In this document: one piece after another, positions 44,167-52,879 of the stretch
Position numbering within the stretch: position 1 is the stretch's first letter
How the letters are laid out: each line of letters opens with the position of its first letter
Origin: Paenibacillus sp. MSJ-34
GTDB lineage: Bacteria; Bacillota; Bacilli; Paenibacillales; Paenibacillaceae
Length of the DNA: 64,000 nt
Direction: 5' to 3'
Assembly (NCBI RefSeq): GCF_018918005.1
Contig: NZ_JAHLPR010000001.1
Coordinates: 124,001 to 188,000 of the forward strand
Translations under genes and position numbers: made by a program
Notes under the pieces: model-generated
Database searches by the model: none
What the model was told of the DNA's origin: nothing
Seen by the model: the letters and a program-made list of their open reading frames with translations, nothing else

Positions 44167-44595
44167 TCAGCCGCGCGAACCGAGAATCGATTTCACGACA
44201 AATTGGCATTCCGACTTCGGAAACTGGCGTCCGTCTGTCATCGTAACCGTATCCTCGGAATGTTCGGCTATAATTCCTTCCAGAACAAGCATCCGGTTGT
44301 CCTTCCATACGGAAACGGCGGAACGGAACAGGATCGCATTATCGAACTGAACGGAGTTTCGCATGACGAATCGAATGTTTCCTGCATGATAGGAGGGGGC
44401 GGGAGACTCGGCAATACGGTCAACTGCTTCCAGCAATTCGATTTTGGCGATATCTTGAAACTGCAGAACGATGCCTTCCGGCTCCAGGCGGACGTACTGC
44501 CCATTCTCGTCCCATTCGTCAATGGTGCCGCTCACTTTATATTGCATATGATCGCCGTAAAAGATTTGAACTCTTTTGCCTATCAGATCGTTCAA
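44167..44595 (-). CDS. Hypothetical cytoplasmic protein (142 residues)
   Basis: Beta-rich pattern with two similar halves (MNDLIGKRVQIFYGDHMQYK ... RLEPEGIVLQFQDIAKIELL and FVMRNSVQFDNAILF ... LEGIIAEHSEDTVTMTDG), suggestive of an Sm/SH3-like small barrel, but no family recognised. TTG 44595 is the start, with AAGGGGG 9 nt upstream. Confidence 0.7.
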   Translation of the reverse strand: MNDLIGKRVQIFYGDHMQYKVSGTIDEWDENGQYVRLEPEGIVLQFQDIAKIELLEAVDRIAESPAPSYHAGNIRFVMRNSVQFDNAILFRSAVSVWKDNRMLVLEGIIAEHSEDTVTMTDGRQFPKSECQFVVKSILGSRG

Positions 44596-44779
44596 TGTTC
44601 AGGTCCCCCTTGCAGCTTGCAATTTTGCCGAATCGGCAATATTCGTTTTCATTAGATCGTATGACTTTCACTTTTGTCTTTATCTTAACAAAAATATAGA
44701 TATTTTCAACATTTGGATGCATTGCGGACCTTGCCGGTACATAAGTTGAAGTAATAGATTGTGCGGGAGGGATGCGGGC

Positions 44780-44932
44780 GTGGAGCAATTCGGTTTATTT
44801 ATCGGATGGATGATCGGGCTGTTCGGACTTGTTATTCTCGTTGCGTGGCTGACGGCGATATTCATCGAGCGGGACAGCATGTCCTATGACGAGCAGTTCG
44901 TATGGCTCAGGAAGGTGGACTCCGATCAATAA
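44780..44932 (+). CDS. Small membrane protein (50 residues)
   Basis: GTG 44780 with GGGAGGGATG upstream. VEQFGLFIGWMIGLFGLVIL, then VAWLTAIFIE is one long hydrophobic helix, followed by an acidic/aromatic tail (RDSMSYDEQFVWLRKVDSDQ). No family recognised. Below the size cut-off of usual gene callers; the SD and intact frame support it. Confidence 0.65.
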   Translation: MEQFGLFIGWMIGLFGLVILVAWLTAIFIERDSMSYDEQFVWLRKVDSDQ

Positions 44933-45028
44933 ACGAGCGGAGTGGAAATCTTTCATTCGCGGTTAAAAAGAAACGCTTTTGTCAATACTATACTTATATC
45001 ATTATGGCGACAAAAGTGGAGTGAGATC

Positions 45029-45205
45029 ATGAAAATACTGAAATGCATACTGATTGCGGCGGTTGCGGCTGGGCTTACAGCTTGTTCGCCAGCGGAACAA
45101 AACGAGGGACCGGAGGCGGGGATGAAGCCGATTATGGTGCGGAACGGCCCTCCGAGCGTAGTGAGAGACGTCTACGAAAAAGGAATGGCACCGGTGTACG
45201 ATTAA
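45029..45205 (+). CDS. Small predicted lipoprotein (58 residues)
   Basis: MKILKCILIAAVAAGLTAC is a lipoprotein signal with the lipobox LTAC (Cys 19). The mature part is only ~40 residues, Pro-rich, ending GMAPVYD. ATG 45029 has GTGGAGTGAG upstream. A terminator follows after 10 bp. Confidence 0.75.
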   Translation: MKILKCILIAAVAAGLTACSPAEQNEGPEAGMKPIMVRNGPPSVVRDVYEKGMAPVYD

Positions 45206-45215
45206 TATGAAGTTG

Positions 45216-45246
45216 AAAAAGCCTGCGACCTGACGCAGGCTTTTGT
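45216..45246 (+). terminator. Terminator after the small lipoprotein gene
   Basis: AAAAGCCTGCG and CGCAGGCTTTT form an 11-bp stem around ACCTGA, with flanking A and T runs. Confidence 0.9.
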
Positions 45247-45330
45247 CGTTTTCACATGCCGAACTATACATGCAAATAAATGTTTTGTATAATTACTGCG
45301 TCCATATATTGTCCAGTAGAGGTGAAAGCG

Positions 45331-45774
45331 ATGGCTGTCGAAATGATTCATGTTACAACGGAACAACAATTGAAACAATGCCTTGAAATAAGAAATGAAG
45401 TGTTTGTGCGGGAGCAACGAGTGGATGAATCGTTGGAATACGACGATTACGACCGCCTCGACGCGCAATCTTATCATATGCTTGTGTTGGATGAGGAGAG
45501 GGCGGCTGCGACCGGAAGGTTGATCCTATACGGCGACAATGCAGCGAAGATGCAGCGCATTGCCGTACGCAAGACGCATCGGGGCACCGGTCTGGGACGC
45601 GTCTTGTTGCTCGCGCTGGAGCAGCTTGCCCGGGATTTGGGATTGAAGGAATCGATTTTGGACGCGCAATGCCAAGCGGAGCAATTTTATGCGAAATTAG
45701 GATACGCCGTCGTTTCCGAAGAACCGTTCTATGATGCGGGAATCCTTCATGTCCGTATGAAAAAGCAATTGTAG
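45331..45774 (+). CDS. GNAT-family N-acetyltransferase (YjcF-like)
   Basis: 147 residues. The acetyl-CoA site is MQRIAVRKTHRGTGLGRVLL; EVFVREQRVDESLEYDDYD and AEQFYAKLGYAVVSEEPFYD AGILH complete the YjcF/ElaA-like subgroup pattern. Substrate unknown. ATG 45331 has AGAGGTGA upstream; DUF3892 gene follows after 40 bp. Confidence 0.88.
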   Translation: MAVEMIHVTTEQQLKQCLEIRNEVFVREQRVDESLEYDDYDRLDAQSYHMLVLDEERAAATGRLILYGDNAAKMQRIAVRKTHRGTGLGRVLLLALEQLARDLGLKESILDAQCQAEQFYAKLGYAVVSEEPFYDAGILHVRMKKQL

Positions 45775-45814
45775 GCGCATGCTAACATCAAGAAAGCGGA
45801 AGGAGGCGTTTCAA

Positions 45815-46057
45815 TTGGCAGAAGCGGATCAAAGGGAAACATTCGTAGCGGTGCAAAAAAACGGAGACGGCGACCTTACTCGTTTTAAAACTTCGTCCGG
45901 CCGCGTGCTGGAGTACGAGCAAGCTCTTCAGGAAGTACAGAACGGGCGGATCGCCGGGGCGAACGCTTTTAAAGGGCGTGACGGCGAGACTTACATTCGC
46001 GGAGATGCGGATGGGGATCCGTCCAATAATTTGGACAATTTGCCCAGCTTCGAATAA
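45815..46057 (+). CDS. DUF3892-family protein
   Basis: 80 residues matching DUF3892 (VAVQKNGDGDLTRFKTSSGR, ALQEVQNGRIAGANAFKGRD, GETYIRGDADGDPSNNLDNL). Function unknown. TTG 45815 is preceded by GGAAGGAGG; the frame starts earlier at 45779 without an SD. Confidence 0.8.
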   Translation: MAEADQRETFVAVQKNGDGDLTRFKTSSGRVLEYEQALQEVQNGRIAGANAFKGRDGETYIRGDADGDPSNNLDNLPSFE

Positions 46058-46068
46058 AAAAAGGTTGT

Positions 46069-46109
46069 AAAGTCCGCAATCGGCGCTCGGCCGGTGCGGG
46101 CTTTTCTTT
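46069..46109 (+). terminator. Terminator after the DUF3892 gene
   Basis: AAAGTCCGC and GCGGGCTTT (one G-U) with an inner CGGC/GCCG helix, then TTCTTTTT. Confidence 0.75.
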
Positions 46110-46204
46110 TTAGGCGGATGCGGAAGTCGGGGCGGCGCCTTTTTTCATATGTTGTTAGAAGACTGAAAGAAATGAACTTCTAATGAATGAAAAGAGGTGT
46201 GGCC

Positions 46205-46405
46205 ATGGCAAAAACGCTGAAAAAGAAAAAATTAACGTCTTCGGACCGGAACGTATATACGATGAAAATCGTAACCTCCGAGACTTGCCACGTATGCAAG
46301 CAGCAATGCGCAAGAGGATTGCGTTATTTGGAGAGAATGTCGCAGCCTGGTGCCGTAGGCAACGGGGTGCCGTGCATATTGACGCGCGTGAAAGTCAGCA
46401 AATAA
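46205..46405 (+). CDS. Small Cys-containing protein (66 residues)
   Basis: A lysine-rich start (MAKTLKKKKLTSSDRN) followed by ETCHVCKQQCARGLRYLERM and a fourth Cys in VPCILTR. The CxxCxxxC spacing suggests a zinc site. No named family. ATG 46205 has AGAGGTGTGG upstream. Confidence 0.7.
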   Translation: MAKTLKKKKLTSSDRNVYTMKIVTSETCHVCKQQCARGLRYLERMSQPGAVGNGVPCILTRVKVSK

Positions 46406-46607
46406 CGGCCGCGGGAAATGGGAGCGGCGCCTGTTTTCATTTCCCGGGTATTCGCATAATTCAACAACATAAGCCGACAATTGGCGACGATCCTTTACGT
46501 TTGGGACAAGGGATTTGTCTAATAAAAAATACCGCTTTCGACCGCAACTCTTCGAGCATCCCGGAGTATAAAGTAATAACAGTAATCGCAATGGAGGGTA
46601 TGCACGC

Positions 46608-47174
46608 ATGAAAGCAAGAAGAGTGATTTTGTTAGCGCTAGCGTTTTCCTTAATGGGCGGCTCCTTAATGTTTGCCGATTCCGTCTCGCAAAAAGTTCGC
46701 CTCCTCGTAAACGGACAAGAGTCGAGCGAAGGAGGAATTCTGGTGAACGGAAAGGCGTATATCCCCGTCAAACAAATTTCCGATTCGCTGCAAGCGATGG
46801 TAGATTGGGACGAGAACGCCAAGAAAGTAACCGTATATAAACCGAATGTACATATGTTGACTTTCTCCGGCAAAGATATATTCGGCATTGTGAAGAAAGG
46901 CGAGAAGAAAAAATTTAACGTATTGGTATCGGGCGACAATATGGTTGCCGACGTCGACTCTTTCCGCGTGTCGATTACCGATCCGGCCGGCAAATCGACG
47001 ACGATTCAAGAACTAAACGTGAAGGAGAAGACGGAATATTTTACGTTCCAAACGGAGGAACTGGTATACGACTTTGCGGCAACCGGCAAATATACGGTCG
47101 GCTTCTATATTAAACAATCGAAAACGAGCGATTACGTGCTCGTATCCGAAAAAGTAATTAACGTCATCTCGTAA
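46608..47174 (+). CDS. Secreted stalk-domain protein (copper amine oxidase N-like)
   Basis: 188 residues with a signal peptide ending at MFADS. Residues ~28-80 (VRLLVNGQESSEGGILVNGK, AYIPVKQISDSLQAMVDWDE, KKVTVYKP) match the copper-amine-oxidase-N 'stalk' domain common in Paenibacillaceae envelope proteins. The rest is a beta-sandwich-like domain. No catalytic domain is attached. GGAGGG lies 12 nt before ATG. Confidence 0.85.
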   Translation: MKARRVILLALAFSLMGGSLMFADSVSQKVRLLVNGQESSEGGILVNGKAYIPVKQISDSLQAMVDWDENAKKVTVYKPNVHMLTFSGKDIFGIVKKGEKKKFNVLVSGDNMVADVDSFRVSITDPAGKSTTIQELNVKEKTEYFTFQTEELVYDFAATGKYTVGFYIKQSKTSDYVLVSEKVINVIS

Positions 47175-47264
47175 AATGACGATTCGTCGCTGCGGTTTGA
47201 CCTCCCAATTGGAACATGGTACGATACGGAAGGAACGTTAAAATTACTGAAATGAGGTATACCG

Positions 47265-47585
47265 ATGAGCGATCATAAACATGACGACTGCGGATGCGGC
47301 CATGATCACAGCCATGACCACGATCACGAACACGAAGATTTCGTGCTGACTTTGACGGATGAAGACGGGAAAGAAGTGGAAATGGCGCTTGTAGAAACAT
47401 TCAATTGCGACGACAACGTCTACGCCCTTTTGTTGGAACGCAACAACCCCGAAGCGGACGGCGTCATCTTGCGCATTGAAGAAGAGGACGAGGAAATGGT
47501 CCTGTACAATATCGAAGACGAAGCCGAGTGGGAACGTGTGCAACAGGCTTACGAAGAACTCGTTGCGGCGCATGAACATAATTGA
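47265..47585 (+). CDS. DUF1292-family protein with His-rich N-terminus
   Basis: 106 residues. The core (FVLTLTDEDGKEVEMALVET, VYALLLERNNPEADGVILRI, YNIEDEAEWERVQQAYEEL) is DUF1292/YrzB. The first ~25 residues are packed with His, Asp and Cys (HKHDDCGCGHDHSHDHDHEH), likely able to bind metal. AAATGAGG precedes ATG. Confidence 0.85.
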   Translation: MSDHKHDDCGCGHDHSHDHDHEHEDFVLTLTDEDGKEVEMALVETFNCDDNVYALLLERNNPEADGVILRIEEEDEEMVLYNIEDEAEWERVQQAYEELVAAHEHN

Positions 47586-47595
47586 AGAACCAAGC

Positions 47596-47637
47596 GAAAG
47601 CCCTAATTCCGGAAGATCGGAGTCAGGGCTTTCTTTT
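47596..47637. terminator. Terminator between convergent DUF1292 and DUF1885 genes
   Basis: GAAAGCCCT and AGGGCTTTC with an inner TCCG/CGGA helix, then TTTTG. Confidence 0.85.
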
Positions 47638-47652
47638 GCTAGAAAATGCCGA

Positions 47653-48072
47653 TTATTTGCGCGGATTGTAGTAGATCGTTCGTCCGTTGAACATCTTCAA
47701 TTCCGCTTTATGCTTGCGGGCCAAATATTTGCACAATTCGTTTCCTTTTGCTTTGTCCCCGTGCGTAGCGTCGTCCGGCAAGACAACCTGCACAAAATTG
47801 CGGGACTTGTCTGCTTCTACTTTCGTTCCTACGCCGAATACGATGTATTTATATAACGGATTTTTGCCTTTTAAATAAAACCAACGTTCTTCTTCGCCGG
47901 GTTTGGTCTCGATCGTATACGGAAATGCGGCTTCTGCATAATCCCAATCCAATTGCTTGCCGGTTAACGCGGTTTGCTCTTTGTAATGCAGCAACGCCTC
48001 TTTCAGTTCGCTTAGCGTCATCCCCGAGACGGCGGACCCTTCCGCGAATGTTATGTAAGCGCTTTGACTCAT
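47653..48072 (-). CDS. DUF1885-family protein
   Basis: 139 residues; MSQSAYITFAEGSAVSGMTL, LDWDYAEAAFPYTIE, LYKYIVFGVGTKVE and LPDDATHGDKAKGNELCKYL are the blocks of the Bacillales DUF1885 family (function unknown). ATG 48072 has GAAGGTGGTG upstream; ten further in-frame residues before it lack an SD. Confidence 0.78.
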   Translation of the reverse strand: MSQSAYITFAEGSAVSGMTLSELKEALLHYKEQTALTGKQLDWDYAEAAFPYTIETKPGEEERWFYLKGKNPLYKYIVFGVGTKVEADKSRNFVQVVLPDDATHGDKAKGNELCKYLARKHKAELKMFNGRTIYYNPRK

Positions 48073-48295
48073 TGGCACACCACCTTCGTATATGTCTTCC
48101 AAGCGTTATATCGCTTCCATTCCATATTATACAATGTAAGAGAATGCAAAACCATACGCTTTTTCGAAAAAGTTTTTTTATTGCCGACGGCATAAAATGG
48201 CATTTTTTTGTTGCTTGAACAAACATTTCCGTGTTATAGTAGTTAAAATATTCAGAAAATTTGAGTGGATCGACATTTGAAAGGAGGAATGTAAC

Positions 48296-48586
48296 GTGTT
48301 TGAACATCTGTATGATGAAACAGAGCAAGCGAATGTAAGTTTTGTAGGTTGTATTTCCGAGAGAGCGAGATATGATTTTTCCATTATTTTCACGAACCAT
48401 TTTTTCGGCAAGCCTTTGGTCGTTTGCATGCAGACAGGGAGATCCGCCGTCATAAGTGCCGACGATCTGGATCATGTCGACTATTTGCAGAAAATGTTTC
48501 ATATTACGGATGACAAGGTCGGCGAAGATTTATCGGTATTTCTGAAAACGCGGATACCCGTCATGGGATATCACGATCAATATTGA
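48296..48586 (+). CDS. DUF3055-family protein
   Basis: 96 residues: MFEHLYDETEQANVSFVGCI, then YDFSIIFTNHFFGKPLVVCM and ADDLDHVDYLQKMFHI, matching DUF3055 of Bacillales. GTG 48296 is preceded by GAAAGGAGGA. Function unknown. Terminator follows. Confidence 0.82.
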   Translation: MFEHLYDETEQANVSFVGCISERARYDFSIIFTNHFFGKPLVVCMQTGRSAVISADDLDHVDYLQKMFHITDDKVGEDLSVFLKTRIPVMGYHDQY

Positions 48587-48608
48587 AATCGCATTCATCA
48601 TCTGATAA

Positions 48609-48641
48609 GAAGCCCGGAACGATTGACGTTCCGGGCTTCTT
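48609..48641. terminator. Terminator between DUF3055 gene and speA
   Basis: AAGCCCGGAACG and CGTTCCGGGCTT form a perfect 12-bp stem around ATTGA, followed by CTT; serves both convergent genes. Confidence 0.88.
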
Positions 48642-48659
48642 GCCGGCGGAGAAGCGGAA

Positions 48660-50135
48660 CTAGAATATCGCTTCCGTCTCCACGATCACTTTAATGTGCT
48701 GGATCGAGCGGTCCTCGGGACCTTTTACGGGCAAACCGACTTCGACATGCTCCATAATATAGTCGATATTTTCCTGCGAAATGACTTCCCCCGGCAGCAG
48801 AATCGGGATGCCCGGCGGATAGACGTAAATGAACTCGGCGATTATTCTGCCGGCCGATTCACGGAAAGGAATCACTTCGGTATCGCCGTAGAAAGCATCG
48901 CGCGGTATTAACGAGAGCTGCGGTATTTCCGGTATTTTCACGATCAGTTCCTTCGCTTCGTTAACGTTATAATATTGCTCGGATAAACGGCGCAAGGCGG
49001 CGAGAAGGATATCGACCGTATCCTGGGTATCGCCCGGCGTAACGAGGCAAAGGATGTTATACATATCGCTTAATTCGACTTCGATGTTGTAATGTTCGCG
49101 AAGCCAATTTTCCGTTTCGTAGCCGGTGATGCCGAGATGGCGAACGTGAACGGTTACTTTGGTCGGATCGTAATCGAACGTCGCCTCGTCACCGAGAATA
49201 TCGTCTCCGAAGCAATACAGGCCCGGAATTTCGTTGATTGCGTCCCGCGCATAGTTTGCCAATCGGATCGCTTCCTCGGCGATTTTATGCCCGTTTAACG
49301 CCAAATTCCGGCGCGATGTGTCCAGCGAAGCGAGCAAAATATAAGATGTCGATGTCGTCGTCAGCATGCTGATGATCGTTTGAACCCGCTGCGGGTTGAC
49401 GTATCCGTTCTTGACATTAAGGTTCAAAATCGAGCTCTGGGTCATCGACCCTCCCAGTTTATGAACGCTGGTCGCGGCCATATCCGCCCCCGCCTCCATC
49501 GCGGACATCGGCAATTGGTCGTGAAAATGGATCAGAACGCCGTGAGCTTCGTCGACAAGTACCGGAACGCGGAAGGAGTGGGCCAGTTCGACGATTTCCC
49601 GCAAATCGGCGCATATGCCGTAATAGGTCGGGTTAATGACGAGCACAGCTTTGGCGTCGGGATGTTTCGTAAGCGCCCGTTTTACCGAACGGGTCGTTAT
49701 GCCGTGATCGATTCCCAAGTTGGCGTCGCGCGCCGGGGAAATAAAGACGGGCTTGGCTCCCGCGAAAATAATGGCCGACATGATCGATTTATGCACATTG
49801 CGCGGCACGATAATTTTATCGCCGGGCGAGCAGATCGACATGACCATCGTCATAATCGCGCCGCTCGTTCCTTGTACGGAAAAAAACGTATAATCGGCTC
49901 CGAAAGCGTCCGCCGCCAGGCGCTGCGCTTCTTCAATCACTCCGGTAGGCTGGTGCAAATCGTCGAGCGGGGCGATGTTGATCAAATCTATGGAAAGGGC
50001 GTTATCTCCAATAAATTGGCGAAATTCTTGGTCCGTTCCAACCCCTTTTTTATGTCCGGGAATGTGAAATTGTACGGGATTGCTTTCCGCATGCTTTTTC
50101 AATGCGGTGAATAACGGCGTGCGTTGATGATCCAT
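48660..50135 (-). CDS. speA: Arginine decarboxylase SpeA (aspartate aminotransferase-fold, Orn/Lys/Arg decarboxylase family)
   Basis: 491-residue PLP enzyme making agmatine for polyamine synthesis. It follows B. subtilis SpeA closely: VQFHIPGHKKGVGTDQEFRQ, FFSVQGTSGAIMTMVM, VLVDEAHGVLIHFHDQLPMS and the PLP lysine in AATSVHKLGGSMTQSS. ATG 50135 aligns with the SpeA start (MDHQRTPLFTALKKHA); the frame runs 45 codons further up without homology. Related enzymes decarboxylate lysine, so substrate is inferred from similarity. speE/speB are not adjacent. Confidence 0.9.
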   Translation of the reverse strand: MDHQRTPLFTALKKHAESNPVQFHIPGHKKGVGTDQEFRQFIGDNALSIDLINIAPLDDLHQPTGVIEEAQRLAADAFGADYTFFSVQGTSGAIMTMVMSICSPGDKIIVPRNVHKSIMSAIIFAGAKPVFISPARDANLGIDHGITTRSVKRALTKHPDAKAVLVINPTYYGICADLREIVELAHSFRVPVLVDEAHGVLIHFHDQLPMSAMEAGADMAATSVHKLGGSMTQSSILNLNVKNGYVNPQRVQTIISMLTTTSTSYILLASLDTSRRNLALNGHKIAEEAIRLANYARDAINEIPGLYCFGDDILGDEATFDYDPTKVTVHVRHLGITGYETENWLREHYNIEVELSDMYNILCLVTPGDTQDTVDILLAALRRLSEQYYNVNEAKELIVKIPEIPQLSLIPRDAFYGDTEVIPFRESAGRIIAEFIYVYPPGIPILLPGEVISQENIDYIMEHVEVGLPVKGPEDRSIQHIKVIVETEAIF

Positions 50136-50342
50136 TTCACTGTCACAACCTTTCATGTGCATAAACATATAAACAAAGTTGAGTATAACAAAATCACGAC
50201 GGATTGCAAGAACCGTTTTGCACCGTATGCCGAGGGCCGCTTGGCATGCGAATATCGGCTTGAAATGCAAGTTTTGACATCGTATAGGTCAGACTATAGG
50301 ATAGCTTATCCCCATACAAACTATCCGGAAAGTCGTGATCGA

Positions 50343-51602
50343 ATGAAAACCGCAACAATGTTAAGGCATAACCGACACCTGTTCTCTCCGTTCGTTATTG
50401 AACTGTTAATCATTATGTTTTTGGTCGAATTTGTGAAAGGAGCGCTCCTTGTCGCCATATTGCCGGTCTATATGGGAACGGTGCTGGGATTATCGGCCTT
50501 TTCCATCGGATGGGCTTTCGCGCTGCAATATATCGGAGACAATGCGTTTCGCAGCCCGATCGGCTGGGTGGTAGAAAGAATCGGCTACCGGGCCAGTATG
50601 ATCGCGGGTTTGGCGCTGACTTTGCTAGCCGTAGCGATAATCGCTTATACGTCTTCCGTAGGGTGGATCGTAGTCGCCTGCGCGCTGCTGGGTGTCGGAA
50701 CGGCGCCGCTATGGCCGTGCGTCGTGACAGGAGCTACCCAGATGGCGGGGGAGAAGAAGCAGGGAACCGTGCTAAGCATCGTCAATGCGGCGTGGTTATC
50801 GGGAACGGGAGCCGGCCCGGTCATTATTAATTTTGTGATGAAAGATTCGTTTGCGCCGGCATTTCGCGTCCTTTTTGTTTGCATGACCGCGATTATTGTG
50901 ATCGCGCTGTTTCTGCCGGGTCAACGTCAAACCGAGGCGATGCATGATCGGCAAAAGGACGGCGGCAGCGCGGATGCTCGATTGGCGCCGCGCGGTCTTT
51001 GGCGCAACATTGTCGGGTCGTACCGCCAAATCGGCAGAACGCTGCATGTAAGCAGATGGTTCTATCCCGCTTTGTTTTTGCAAACTTTCGCCGTCGGGTT
51101 ATTATCGCCGGTCATTACGCTCTATGCGCGCACGGTGCTGCATTTGTCGCCTTCGCAGTTCAGCATGCTCCTCGTTGCGGGAGGCGGCATTACGCTTCTC
51201 GGCCTCATTCCGGCAGGGAAATTGGTGGACAAGTTCGGATCGGCCTGGTTTTTGCATATCGGCTTTGCGCTGTCGACCGCTGCGATCGTCACGCTTACGT
51301 GGACGCGTTCTCTCCCTGCCGTTTATTCGGTTGTCGGCATGATCGGACTTAGCTATGCGCTTATTTTGCCGGCCTGGAACGCTTGGGTCGGTTCGATCGT
51401 ACCGAAGGAGGAACGGGGGGCGACTTGGGGGTTTTTTCTGACGATTAACGGTTCGGGAATGGTCCTCGGCCCGATTATTTCGGGCAAACTATGGGATTTA
51501 TTCGGCCCGCAAGCGCCGTTTTGGGTAAGCGCGGCAACGCAGGCCGTTTTATTTGTTCTTCATTTGTTCATTACCGCAAAGGAGCGAATTGTGGTAAGAT
51601 AA
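50343..51602 (+). CDS. Major facilitator superfamily transporter
   Basis: 419 residues with twelve predicted helices and a basic central loop (QRQTEAMHDRQKDGGSADAR). The MFS loop 2-3 motif appears as GDNAFRSPIGWVVERIGYRA. Start ATG 50343 with only a weak SD (GGAAAG); the frame is open back to 50124 but those residues are hydrophilic and unconserved. TTGACA (50274) lies upstream. Substrate unknown. Confidence 0.85.
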   Translation: MKTATMLRHNRHLFSPFVIELLIIMFLVEFVKGALLVAILPVYMGTVLGLSAFSIGWAFALQYIGDNAFRSPIGWVVERIGYRASMIAGLALTLLAVAIIAYTSSVGWIVVACALLGVGTAPLWPCVVTGATQMAGEKKQGTVLSIVNAAWLSGTGAGPVIINFVMKDSFAPAFRVLFVCMTAIIVIALFLPGQRQTEAMHDRQKDGGSADARLAPRGLWRNIVGSYRQIGRTLHVSRWFYPALFLQTFAVGLLSPVITLYARTVLHLSPSQFSMLLVAGGGITLLGLIPAGKLVDKFGSAWFLHIGFALSTAAIVTLTWTRSLPAVYSVVGMIGLSYALILPAWNAWVGSIVPKEERGATWGFFLTINGSGMVLGPIISGKLWDLFGPQAPFWVSAATQAVLFVLHLFITAKERIVVR

Positions 51603-51641
51603 CGATGGATTGTGATCTACGTCACGAATGGAGGAATCATA

Positions 51642-52820
51642 ATGAAGAAAGAAATGACGATTGTCATGCTTATCCTTATGATGGTCTTTATCGGCTTCGG
51701 CATCGTCATTCCCGTACTTCCCGTCATGATTACGGATACGGGGGCGAATGAATTTCATTTAGGCTTGATGCTGTCGATCTATTCGGCGGTTTCGTTTATA
51801 TTATCGCCGTTCTGGGGCGGATTGTCGGACCGGATCGGCAGAAGGCCGCTGATCGTCATCGGGACGCTCGGCTTCAGCGCAAGTTACTTGCTGTTCGGTT
51901 TGGCGGGGGGCAGCCTATGGATCATGTACGCTTCCCGCGTGCTGGGCGGCATTTTTTCCGGGGCGGTTACGTCCGTCATTGTCGCCTATGTAGCGGATAT
52001 TACGACGGCGGAGCAGCGAACGAAAGGGATGGCCCTCGTCGGCGTATCGATCGGAATGGGCTTTACGTTCGGTCCGGCTTTCGGCGGATTGCTCAGTAAA
52101 TTAGGAATGAACGCGCCGTTTTTTGCCGCTTCGATTTTGACGTTTTTGACTTTTGTACTAGGGTTTGCTTTCGTGAAAGAATCGTTGCCCGCGGAAAAAC
52201 GCAGAACGAAATCGGACAAGTCCCCTTCGCGGTGGACGGCCTTTACCGGACGCATGAAATATTTGTACGTGCTTGCGTTTTTCGTAACGTTCACGCTGGC
52301 GGGATTGGAGGCGACGCTACTCTATTTTACGGCGGCCAAAATCGAAGGCATCGACGCTTTTCAAGTCGGGCTCATGTTTTTCTTCTGCGGCCTCGCGGGC
52401 GCCCTCGTGCAGGGAGGAGTCGTGCGCAAATTTATTAAGAACGGGGCGGAGAAAAGAGTCATTGTTATCGGCCTTGTCGTTTCGGCGGCCGGATTTTTCC
52501 TGCTGCTGTTCTCCTCGAATCTAGTGAACGCTACCGTATTTTTATGCGTATTCGGAGTGGGAAACGCGCTGCTGCGCCCATGCGTAACTTCGCTGATTAC
52601 ACAGAAAACGACCGTCGGGCAAGGCGTCGCATCCGGGCTTAGCTCGTCGATGGACAGCTTCGGACGAATTACCGGTCCGCTGCTCGCGACGTTCGTATTC
52701 AACTTTAATATTCATTTGCCGATGCTGATCGGCGGCGTGCTGTGCATTGCGGCGATCGGACTCATCATCCGGTTCGGAATGCTGGACAAAGCGCAATCGC
52801 CGGTGGAAACAGCCGTATAG
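51642..52820 (+). CDS. MFS drug-efflux-type transporter (NorA/Bmr-like)
   Basis: 392 residues, twelve helices. Motif A is GGLSDRIGRRPLIVIGTLGF and the antiporter motif C is GMGFTFGPAFGGLL in helix 5, marking it as an H+-coupled exporter of the DHA1 group (NorA, Bmr, TetA-like). ATG 51642 has ATGGAGGAA upstream. It lies 39 bp after the other MFS gene and may be co-transcribed. Confidence 0.88.
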   Translation: MKKEMTIVMLILMMVFIGFGIVIPVLPVMITDTGANEFHLGLMLSIYSAVSFILSPFWGGLSDRIGRRPLIVIGTLGFSASYLLFGLAGGSLWIMYASRVLGGIFSGAVTSVIVAYVADITTAEQRTKGMALVGVSIGMGFTFGPAFGGLLSKLGMNAPFFAASILTFLTFVLGFAFVKESLPAEKRRTKSDKSPSRWTAFTGRMKYLYVLAFFVTFTLAGLEATLLYFTAAKIEGIDAFQVGLMFFFCGLAGALVQGGVVRKFIKNGAEKRVIVIGLVVSAAGFFLLLFSSNLVNATVFLCVFGVGNALLRPCVTSLITQKTTVGQGVASGLSSSMDSFGRITGPLLATFVFNFNIHLPMLIGGVLCIAAIGLIIRFGMLDKAQSPVETAV

Positions 52821-52835
52821 CTCGATATCCGGGAC

Positions 52836-52877
52836 GAAGATAGCCCGCGCCTTTCATTCAGGCGCGGGCTATCTTCG
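52836..52877. terminator. Bidirectional terminator
   Basis: CGAAGATAGCCCGCGCCT (52836-52853) is a perfect inverted repeat of AGGCGCGGGCTATCTTCG (52860-52877), an 18-bp stem with a 6-7-nt loop between the MFS gene and the opposing yktB. Confidence 0.88.
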
Positions 52878-52879
52878 TG

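Noticed and set aside
46105-46145. AGGCG...CGCCT pairing followed by T6 as a second terminator
   Set aside because: The stem is only five base pairs with a long loop, and a better terminator lies just upstream at 46069-46109.
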